From positions 248,001 through 312,000 of the forward strand of contig NRSV01000001.1 of the NCBI GenBank assembly GCA_002286855.1: DNA of 64,000 nt, in the 5' to 3' direction. Of the stretch, positions 22,090 to 31,644 are shown in pieces (position 1 is the first letter of the stretch; each line of letters starts with the position of its first letter). The notes beneath the pieces were generated by a model that searched no databases, was not told where the DNA came from, and worked only from the letters and a program-made list of their open reading frames with translations. The position numbers were made by a program, and so were the translations under genes. The stretch comes from Bipolaris cookei (taxonomy: Eukaryota > Ascomycota > Dothideomycetes > Pleosporales > Pleosporaceae).

Positions 22090-24885
22090 CGAATGGATAT
22101 GTGCTTGTTTGAATTGAATCCAATATTTACAACCTCTAGGGAGGAATGTCTTCGCACTTTTGAGCAAGCTCGAGACGATACAGACAGCCTACAGTATTCG
22201 GATACTGTGCTTCAAGCGCTTTTGAAAATCCATCATGCGCTTCTTGGTACAGCGGAAGCGGCCCAGGGCAGCGCTGCTGTTTATGAAGATGAAGGGTTAG
22301 ATTGAAAAGGCTGACAAGTGTATCTGAGTGCTCGCGCCCAAATATCTTCTCACGTCCTTGCAGCGCTCACCGATACATTTCTTCAACCTCTTACAACTTT
22401 CCCTGTTTACATAACACCTTTCCAAGGTTATTGAAACTACTAAGTGTGTGGGGGTGCTCGCATTTCTAACACTTTCTTATTGGTTGTGGCATGGCTTGTG
22501 GTTTTTTTTTGAAGTGCGCTAGTAGCACTTGACACTCTTCCTATGTCCTATAATTCCTACTTGGAAAAGCTGTCTTCAAAGCTCGTGTTAATTCTCTGAC
22601 TTACTTTTTAATCTCTTTCTCTTGCTTTAAATATTGTCTTATTGATAGCTGCACTAGGTGATGCATGGTTGCTGCCTGCTGCCCAACCTCAACTTTTAGG
22701 AAAGAGAAGCCGAGTAGTGGCAACAGAGCATCTTTGAATTACAGTTCGCTAGCGGTACCTTGCACTAGCTGTTATGGAATATCTTGCTTGTGGAACATGC
22801 TCATGAGCGCAAGTAGGTTCGCTACCGATCGCTTCGTCTTTCGGATGTGTTCAAACGAGATTTGCCATGTCGCTATCACTGCATGCCGTATGCTTGGATC
22901 ACGCCAAACGTCCTTCAACTCGTTTTTGCGAAGCAAGTGCACCTAATTGGTCTCAATCTCGTGAAATAGATTGAGATAGTTGCCTGTCGTGTCAGTTTCT
23001 CCTAGTGCTTGGATATACGCCGCGGCGTGCGTGATGGCCAGCGGAATGCACTCCAATGCTTGAATGAGTGCCTTGGCGTCTGCTAGATCTGACTTCGTAG
23101 AGTTGTCAGAAGTAAGGCTTTAGTTGAGGCCCATGCATAAGGCCAAGGAAACAAAAAAAAAGAATAAAGCCACAAAAAGGCGACACCTCAGGAGATAGCA
23201 AGAGTGAACACCTTTTCATGACCCCATGATTGAAGACCCATCAAATCTGACAAGAGTATACCTTGGTGTGAAGTAATGCCACTGCTTCTTCTTCGTTCAT
23301 CGTCTCTACCTCAATGATACCACTGGGTACGCCAACAAGACTGGTTGCTGCAATCTTATTTTTTGACGTGATCGGGATTGTCCTGTGCGTCGTTTGCGGA
23401 AGACAGCTCTCAAAAGAATCATTGCTCTGAGCACTACTGAAGAAAATGTCAGTTTCGTCAACGTTATCCAACATCAATAGCCATTGCCCATTTTGGCTGC
23501 CCAACAACCACTCATATACAAGCTATAGCACATCTGTCTTGGGATCGTCCCATCCAGGTAACTGAAGCTCTCCAGCAATTCTTTTATATCCCTCTCGGAA
23601 TTGCTTGCATGTATCCACATGGCCATCATGTGAGTTGTTTCCTTATGGGCTCGATGTGCATACTCAATCGCGATCTGTGGCTTTCTAAAAACGTATTAAT
23701 GCACTTTCTACAAAGAAGATAGATGTAAATACTGACCCGACTCTCCCAAGACCAACAAGAGCTGTGCGGGTGTGCGGAGGTGCAGCTTTTCTGCACTCTT
23801 TGATCTGATGGATGATGTCTCCACGTCCAATGAAGAAATTATTTTGTGAAAAAGACACCATGAACAAAGCTAGCCTTATTAATGATAGAAATCTTCAATA
23901 AGTGTTGTGTCTTGTAATAGTCTGCATGTTATGACCTTACGTACAAGCAGCATCTACCAGTCCTGTAACAGTTCCTTCAGAAGCGGAAAGCGTCTGCTGG
24001 TTCTTCAGTTTCTGTTTCACATGTGCTTTCAAAACACCAGAGATGGCGCGGTATACTTGATCATTTCTACTGGTGCATCGAGCCATTTACATATGGTTCG
24101 CGTCGATACTCTCCACAGTCTCAAATTCTCGCGAAAGGTCAAGCCTGGAAGAGAAATGAGAAATACGATGAGTTTTGTTCGTTCCTGTGTACACTCTGAT
24201 CGGCGGATAGCCTGCAGCAACAAAATCGGCAGCGTTGACGTAGTCTATCACACTTTAGATTCCTTACGTCTTTAAGTACGATTCCACCAAGACTATGTAT
24301 TACTAATAAAGGTGGTTTCCGTAATTTTTTTAGATATAATTTTGGAGGGAACTTGTGGTTAGCTTAATTCATACCTCATTGCAAATCTCTCGCTCCAGTC
24401 TAACAGACAAATCTTGACCATGCTGTGAGATGTTATTCTTGTTGGTTTCGAAGAGACCGCCGACGACGTTTGCTTTGTATCCGTACGTTTGCACGCAAGC
24501 CTTGGGAATGTCTGTTACGAGATACTCTTCGGGCCAGAAGATGCTAGACGGCGATGATGGAGCGGAGATTGAGGGAGGCTCTTGTGCTTGTGATGATTCT
24601 GGTACAGGAGACTTGGTCAATCGCCGTCGGAAAAAGGACCATCTAGCGCGACCCTTAGACTTTTTGGTTGCATCATTGTCGACATTAATTGGTCTTGCAG
24701 CTCCTTCCCACGTTCGTTGAGGATGGCCTCGCAAGCTGTGGACGAATATGATGTTGAATGATGCCAGTAATTCTACTACATATGTGGATGTGATCGTAAT
24801 TCAAGCAAAACTCGTCATCATTCTGCATGCTGGGTGTCAGCCTTGTGAATTCAAGCCGGTGCACGATAGCGAGGGGTGGTCCCAT
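22090..24885 (-). pseudogene. Decayed fungal NLR: SesB-type alpha/beta-hydrolase, NB-ARC, TPR
   Basis: Read on the minus strand, scattered frames line up in the order of one fungal NLR gene, a family tied to non-self recognition and heterokaryon incompatibility. First is a SesB/lipase-like domain: IIFVHSLRGHPQRTW (about 24700-24760), then IFWPEEYLVTDIP, QTYGYKANVVGGLF, LSVRLEREI and the nucleophile motif HSLGGIVLKD (24297 downward). NB-ARC follows: GRGDII, a P-loop GLGRVGKPQ split by a short intron (about 23650-23760), IAIEYAHRA, WLLMLDNVDE, PITSKNK, IPLAITHAAAYIQALG, ATWQISFEHI and MHHLVQLSIRQ. Last are TPR-like units (HTLSSFNNLGKVLCKQGKL and NLTLHLHKQQRCPGPLPLY). Stops break the frame at 23523-23525, 22943-22945, 22772-22774, 22739-22741 and 22391-22393, and there are several frameshifts. 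The P-loop has lost its usual Gly and Ser/Thr. Confidence 0.85.
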
Positions 24886-25914
24886 AGTAGGAGATGGGCT
24901 GCTCGCCAGCGCAGTACTGTTGTTTAGTGAGTGGTGTTAAATATGTTGTAGATAGCGAATTTGTCTATTGAGGCATGTCGATAATCAAGGAGCAGAGTCT
25001 CAGGGCTGCAGCCTCGACGACAGCAGAGCCAAGGCTGCGGTTGATGCTTGTAACGAGAGAAGCAAGGCTGCATTGGGTGGTTTCGATCTCAGCCACGGCG
25101 GCTAAACTGTGAGCGCCTGAACAGGAGAAGTAGATAGAGCAGGTGGAATAGAAAGAACAGATGAAATCAAAGAAAAAAATAAAATAAAAGCGGTACAAAA
25201 ATGTCGATGAGAGTACTCAGAATAACGTATACAATAAACTGCTGTTTACTAACATTAGTCAACTTTCTCCACCTTCCTTCTCTCCCTCCTTCCTCTCTTC
25301 CCAAGTCGCAACAACCCCACCCTTCTCCTCAACCCATTCACACGAACACTCTCGTCCCAAAACACTAGATAAATAAACAATCCACTTCCATCTACCAACC
25401 CACCATACAACCCCCCAATTACATCTCCCCGCAAACCTGAATCCACACTCCTTAAAACATCACCCCCTTCTCTAAAACCAACAAACCCAATCCCCAAGAT
25501 CCCTCGGCGCCAAAAACAGTAACGGAGAATCGCTTGCCAGAGTGCAAGCAAGAAATCGATAAGCATCAACTCTCCTCCAAAAACCCCATACAAATATCCA
25601 TAATGGAATTAAATTTCACTCTCAGGATATATCTAACAATTACACTACTGTATTTCATATTCCACCACCCCCCTTATCTTCATCTGCAGACTAACAAACC
25701 CCCCTTCCTTGCAGTCTCCACACCATAAACCATATACCTCATATTTCTTTTCACAGCAACCAGCCTTCTCCTCTTTCAGCTTTTCTCCTTCCTTGCTTTT
25801 AACAAAAAAAACGAGAAGAAGAAGAGCACGCACATACACACAAGAGGCGAAGACGACGAGCAAGAACAATGACGGGTTGGAAAAACAACAACAAAATGTA
25901 TACAACGCATATCT
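24886..25914. other. Intergenic between the NLR remnant and OPI1
   Basis: About 1 kb. The plus strand is strongly C-rich from 25260 to 25520, which leaves a long open but Gly/Arg-rich minus-strand frame that I do not accept as a gene. The last 300 bp are probably OPI1 3' UTR. Confidence 0.4.
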
Positions 25915-27673
25915 CTACCACTTCTCATCCCTTCCCAGCCCGGCCTCAAGCGCAAGCGGCGTCTTCTGACTCTCCCCCACTCGTCCCCCACTCTCCTCGC
26001 CACCCGCAGCAGGTCTGCGTCCAATACGTTGAAGCCAGCATTCAGCACTTTGCACGGTCCCATCCACCACAGTCGTAATCTGGCCCATCATGTCGAGCCC
26101 CTCTTTCGCAAACGCAAGCATGCGGTTTGCGCCGCGAACTTCGTCGCCGCCGCTGCCGCTAGCGTTGCGGCTGGCGAGTTGCCAGCGCTGGGGCACGGAG
26201 AGGAGCTGGGTGCGGACGACGGTTTGGGCGTTTTGCGGGAGGGCGCCACCTGTGTAGCGGGATACGGATTGGACGACTGATTGGAGGGTTTGCCAAATGT
26301 CCGAGGAGAGTTCTTTGATGCGGTCGGCGAAGCGGCGGACTTGGTCGTCCTTGTCGGAATCTACAAGGCCCATTTGCGCCATGTTGCCGTTGAGTTGGGC
26401 TTTCTCGTCTTGGGCAATGTTGTTGTTGTTGTTGTTGTTGCTATTGGATGATGATTCCCTTTGGTTGCGCAGCGCAGCTTCGTATTCTTCCAGGACCAGC
26501 TTGAGTGCACGCATGACGGAGTCAATGTGTGTTGTTGCGCTCCGGAGGAGACCTAGACAGATTTTTAGGGAGCGCAGGGATGTCTCGGACAGAGCAACAC
26601 CAAGGCCAGAGGTTGTCATGATGAGCTGTGTAGACCAGTTTACGCGACGGTCTTGCGGGGTCTCGGATCGCTGTTCTGGTGCTTTTTGCCCAGCTGCATC
26701 TCCCGATACAATCGCCTCTTCATAGTTTGGAGATCTCTGATCATCGTAGGCTGGAAGCGATTCAGAGTAAGAAGATTGAGATCCCCCTCTTGTTCGCGAC
26801 GCTGCCGCAAGTGCATCATCTACATCCATGACATCGTCGGCAGGGCTCGCAATCCTCTGTCTCTTACTTCTAGAATTATCACTGTCACCTTGTTCAAGAT
26901 CGCTAGGCCGGCGGTGTCCTTCGCCCAGGTAACGGCGCAGACTCTTTTCCATGCCAGTTCTTCTGCCTACGGACGAAACAGTATTTACTACAGGCGATCC
27001 AATATTGCGTTCCAGCAGTTCGGCACCATATTGGACTAGACGCGGCGTGTACCCTTTTGTCGTATTGTAAGCGGATATGGAGCCATTGATGGAACTTCCC
27101 AGCCATGGGTGATTCGAAGTGATGAGAGAAAGGAGTGGTTCCGATGGTTCAGCAGTGGGTGAGCGGGCAGACAATGTGATCGATCGTGCCGTGGGAGAAC
27201 GGACAAAGTCTATAGCCTGTAATTAGTATATGCTTACTCTTTACCATAAGGGCACCACCCCACATACCTGGGTTGCCCAGTCCGCTTAGCGCCTCGGCCG
27301 CCAATCGTACATCTGGGTCATCCATACTGACACTCGTTTCTCGTATACTAGATGTGTCCATGGGGCTTCCTACATCTTCGCGCGGCAGGCTTTCTGGCAC
27401 ACTCGGGAACGTTGTGCCATTTGGGGCAGGCAAGACGCCCCAATGCGATGCCTCGAAATTTGTGCGCGGACTGTATTCTATGGAGGTGTGCGGCGTGTGA
27501 CGTAGTTTGGTCTCGGGCAGATGCAGCGACTTGATGCCTGGGAGTCTTGCATTGTCGGGGTGATGGTTGTGAGTGGGTATATGGGTTGGTACCGAGGGCA
27601 GATGCAGCGACTCGGGCTCGTGCTGAGTGTATGCAGGTGGCGGGGCACGCTGGAGTGGGCGTTCTTGCTCCAT
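25915..27673 (-). CDS. OPI1: Opi1-like transcriptional repressor of phospholipid synthesis genes
   Basis: Two exons (27673-27268, 27209-25915) with a 58-nt intron (phase 1, GTATGT...TATAG) give 566 aa. The second of two close AGs is needed to keep LGNPDFVRSP in frame. Opi1 sits at the ER/nuclear envelope bound to phosphatidic acid and, when released, represses INO1 and related genes. Family marks are LAAEALSGLGNP, the block HPWLGSSINGSISAYNTTKG with YGAELLERN, and the Opi1 domain NWSTQLIMTTSGLGVALS followed by LRSLKICLGLLRSA. A predicted coiled segment and an Asn run (from a GTT/AAC repeat at 26419-26441) lie in the middle. The start is the first ATG in frame; upstream codons are non-ATG. I do not see the FFAT motif of the yeast protein. 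Confidence 0.9.
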
Positions 27674-29171
27674 TGTGAATTGGTAGGGCGTGGTTAAAGA
27701 AGCGTGCCGGCTGCGATGCTGGCGACTAGTGGTGCCCCACGTACGCTCAGTGCGCGAAGCACGACGGGACCGTGTTTTGGCAATGCGATCAGATAGTGTG
27801 CTGTGCTCGACTGGAGAGTGTTGCGCTACGCCGCGCTGCCCTGTTCCCGCGTGCGGTCGCAATGCTTAGCAAAGGGTCGGAGAAGCGGGCTCGAAAGGGA
27901 ATGGGGGCTCAACGGGAGCGGAATCGGATGCCGGGGCGCAGGAGCGCAAAATAAGAGGGGACGCAGCAATGATGTCGTTCAGGGGAGTGGGCGGCTGGTC
28001 ACGCAAGAAGCAGAGGCAGCATGGCAGTCAGAGTAGAAGGGTGGCAGGATGGATTGGCCGGGCTATGGCATAGCTGAGCGGATGTACGGCCAAGGTGCGA
28101 GAGGAGCAAACGACGATGATGGCGATAGGAGCCAGACGAGAGCGCCCGGCGGCAGCAAATTGGGGGTCACACAAAAGCCATGATTCTCACATGTCAGTCC
28201 TATCACATGTCACCGGCGATCCACCCAAAGTCCACGCCATCCACTCTTGCTTGGCAACGCAAACGAGACGACAAGGCCTGTCAGACCAAACACGATGGGC
28301 TACGCTGCGCTGTCTTTGTTTTCTTATATACATATGTACATGTACACTGGTAGCCTGCGCAGTCCATGACGAACCCTCGACTTCTTTGCTTCGCTCGGGT
28401 TGTGCATCAAGCCGCACTACCCCATGGCCCCCCCAGGCCGGGGACTATACAGATTGGCCGCCGGGCACATGGCGTAATGGCAGCGGATCCCTTGTCAGCC
28501 TCGTCTTACACCATGCTTCACCCCTCGGTTTTGCACGTGTAAATCTGGTCAAGCTTCCCCACATCTGCGTTTGTAAAGCTCCGATAGCCGCAAGTGGCAA
28601 CATCCCAGAAGCAGTAATTTCCATACCATCAATGGGGCAACGAGCGTTTCGACTCTACCGCTGCACATATAGCCCTCACACAATGCGCAGACCGACCCCT
28701 TTATCCGCTGAGTGCAAATCAGAAGAAATCTATATTTCCGTCACGTGAACGTACACATTAATGCACCCACACGCCCACATACATACACATACGTACTCAC
28801 ATTCACAGGGAATAACAACTCCCAAGGCAAGACCAAGTTTGATCATTATTATGCATTATCTGTCATTCCAGTATCCTGTACAACGCGTGCGTGGGCTGCC
28901 CATGTCAAAGCCCAATCCCAACACCACCGTTGTCTTAATGCAATCCGACCGACCAACCATGCTCTTACATGCTTTTATCGTAACACGGGGCAAGCCAAAA
29001 CTGTCCTACCCCACACATAACAATTACAACAAGTATCAAAATTGCCGACCTTCAATGGCCATGGCGCATCAGGAACGAAGTCATAGGAGCCAGGCCTAAC
29101 AGGTAGCTCCTCTAGCCAGCATGGTACGCCCCAGCTGCGCCTCTGCAGCATGCGCAGCCACAACGTCACCC
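27674..29171. other. OPI1 upstream and elongase 3' flank
   Basis: About 1.5 kb. I looked for genes on both strands and saw none with family resemblance. Open frames near 28095-28748 look accidental. CA-rich sequence lies near 28760-28800. Confidence 0.4.
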
Positions 29172-30362
29172 TTATGCCTTGCGGCTGCGCGTCGCCCGGC
29201 CGTTGGGGGTGCCGTTGGGCGAAGATCCAGTAGCAGCGGCGCCACGGGTAATCGAAAGACGCCTGCGAGCCTCGCCAACAGTGGGCACCTTCTCGTCCTT
29301 CATCTCCACCAAAGCGCTGGTAGCCCTGCGGCGGCCCTTAGGCACTGGCTTCTTGTATGTGGCAAAGTAGAACGCCAGGAAGAGGAACAGGTACGATGTA
29401 ATAATGCAGATGCCCGAGATGGCAGCAAACTCCTCGCCTGCGCACTTGCCCATGTTAGGGATGTGAGGCCAGTAGGTGCTGGTGAAGTAGGTCCACGACG
29501 CAAAGTAGATGAAGCCTAATCGGGGATTAGCTGTTGTAATGCACCGTCAAATACGAAGCAACCTACCAAGATCAAGGACGAATTGGGTGATTTGGCCAAC
29601 GGTGATGTACTTCTTCCACCAGATGCGGATGCCTCGGGCGCTCTGGAAGTAGTACCAGTACATGACAACGTGAACCGCCAAGTTCAGAGTGATGACGGGC
29701 CATGAGACAGGGGTGTGGCCAATGAGCTGGGTGTAGCAGAGGAGGGCCGTCGCACCATGGTGGTAGGTGTGGAGGAAAGCTGGAATCCGTTAGTTTTACA
29801 ATATCTTGACCGCCATTCGGATGCACGTACTCAAAGGCTTCTTCTTCAAGAACAGGAAGCAAGTGTCAATCAGCTCGAGGAACTTGGTGAGGTAGTTGAG
29901 CTGTACATGAGTTAGCTTGGCCTGCAGCGGGTGCCCGTCATGAATACGTACGTAGTAGAGGATAACCAGCTTGTCCGTCCAGCCGCCCTCGTGGTCGCAG
30001 ATGGCGAAGAAAAGACCCTTCCTGACAACTGTGGGGATGATCTGCTCGGCGAAAAGCAGCAACAGTGTGCCGCTAATGGCGGTGAGGTAAAAGTTGTGCA
30101 GCTTGAAGAGAAAGCTGAGCTTGAAGGGCTCGCGATTGCGCATAAGCTCCCGGCCGCCGAAAATTACAATATAGTATACAAGAAGCGTGATAACACACGT
30201 CTTGAAGGTCGAGAGCGGCGTGACGCCCTGCTCGAAGCGGAAGTCCTGGGGCTTGTAGCCCGCAATGGGCTCAAAGACCTTTTCGAAAATGGGCCATAGG
30301 GCCAGGCCAAAAGGACGGTCGAGCGTCGGCACGCCGTATTCAAGCCAGTCTGGGTTTCCCAT
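29172..30362 (-). CDS. GNS1/SUR4 (ELO) family very-long-chain fatty-acid elongase
   Basis: Four exons (30362-29952, 29900-29831, 29779-29567, 29515-29172) encode 345 aa, standard for fungal Elo proteins. The enzyme catalyses the first condensation step of fatty-acid elongation in the ER membrane. The HxxHH motif is intact (HTYHHG), preceded by KLVILYY, LNYLTKFLELIDT and LKKKPLTFL, and followed by MYWYYFQSARG. Several hydrophobic helices span the protein, and a basic Lys/Arg-rich tail faces the cytosol. All three introns are exactly 51 nt. The start MGNPDWLEYG is the first in-frame ATG; its leader is a CA-repeat. Which yeast paralogue (Elo2 or Elo3) it matches cannot be decided by eye. Confidence 0.92.
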
Positions 30363-30363
30363 T

Positions 30364-30398
30364 ATGTGTGTGTGTATGTGTGTGTGTATGCGTGTGTG
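30364..30398. repeat. TG/CA microsatellite in the elongase 5' leader
   Basis: An interrupted TG repeat (CA on the coding strand) abuts the elongase ATG, so it probably lies in the 5' UTR. Confidence 0.8.
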
Positions 30399-30869
30399 CG
30401 AACTCACGGAAACAGTGGAAGATTACGGAGTCTGGCGGGAGAGGATGTCAAGTGTTTTGATTCTAATGGCTGCGCCTATCAGGTTTGAGAGGAACAAAAT
30501 GCGTAATCAAACAATGAGTGGAGGGAAAGAAAAGACGGCAACCACGACCAAGCACACGCAAGGCGCAAAGGAACGACGAAGAAGATGTGAAGAAGCAAAT
30601 CTCACACCGCGAGGAAGAGGAAGTGTTGGTGAAGGGTTTGAAAAAGGGTCAGCGCCAGTTTTCTTTACTACAGCGCCGGAAAGGAGGTCGGAAATGACTG
30701 CTGGGGTCTTCCGCCATTGGCGCAGATCTGGCCTACCGAGCGGCTGCTTGTCCGCATTGCGACACTTTGCAGACCGAGGCCAGCCCCTAGCACGCCTGCT
30801 GGTGATATCTGCCAAGTCTTACAAGCAGACGCATCATGGCAGCCCGCGTACGTCTGGTTACATGCAGTA

Positions 30870-30905
30870 CCATGCCCATGCCCATGCCCATGCCCATACC
30901 CATGT
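30870..30905. repeat. CCATGC hexanucleotide repeat, six copies
   Basis: Six tandem hexamers; the last two carry one change each. Confidence 0.85.
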
Positions 30906-31644
30906 TTGTACTATCCATGAATGTTTCAAGACACAAGCAGACCCGAATCCAATCGCCTCTAGTCCCGTCCATGCCCCCACGTGCTCAGCACGCGATTGCA
31001 CTCCAATTCTCAATTCGCTTCTGCTGCTAAACTTTTGCTCATTGTGGAGAGTTCTCGACGTGGCACTCATCAAAGGGGAACAAGCGTTCCGGACATCTTG
31101 GCGCTCCGGACGCCGATACACCGCCCCCCTTATTGTCGCTGGCACTCACTGTCACTTGTAGCTCGTCTGTCAACCTCGACTACGCTGGAACTTCGGTGTC
31201 AAGGTACCCATGTAAACACGATTCCGCATTGCTTTATACGAACAAGCAGCATCCCAAGACCGTCTCTCTCCTCCCTTGTTTCTTTTGCTCCTCGTTATAT
31301 CACACAGGCTACCCCTGATTTTCAATTCTTAACCTCGTCACAGTACTCGCCAGAGACTATTTTCGTGTTCCTTTTTTTCGAAAAGAGTCTTAATATTGCA
31401 TATACATAGGTGCGCAAAAGTGAAACCCCTAGTAGGTGTCACTCGCACATCTATAAGCCCTTCACAAAAATAGATCCAAAACACCATTGTAAGAAAAAGA
31501 AAGAAACCCGTCCTTCTTTTGGGGGAGCCAGCCAGGGACCTACGCGACCGCTGAATGCCAACATGAACTACAAGCCACACTCAAAAGAGCTACACATAGA
31601 CCACAGACTATATGGAATGAGACAACACACAAAAGCCACAAGCC

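Larger units (their letters stand above)
30363..31644. other. Elongase upstream region and RTS1 3' flank
   Basis: About 1.3 kb with two microsatellites (30364-30398 and 30870-30905) and no recognisable gene. The sequence near 31480-31500 is A-rich. Confidence 0.4.

Noticed and set aside
25255..25593. 112-codon minus-strand open frame
   Set aside because: Gly/Arg/Val-rich only because the plus strand is C-rich; no conserved motif; tail is simple Lys/Arg sequence.
27211..27220. First AG as acceptor of the OPI1 intron
   Set aside because: It puts the downstream sequence in a frame that stops soon; the AG at 27211-27210 keeps the Opi1 reading frame.
28460..28535. tRNA-like start (GGCGTAATGGCAGCGG, A-box-like)
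   Set aside because: No B box (GGTTCGA-type) or pairing acceptor arm at the right distance.
28095..28748. 217-codon plus-strand open frame
   Set aside because: No family character, mixed Cys/His/Arg composition, no extension by splicing; lies in the OPI1 upstream region.
30265..31161. 298-codon plus-strand open frame
   Set aside because: Begins antisense to the elongase and runs through two microsatellites (giving HAHAHAHAH); not a plausible protein.
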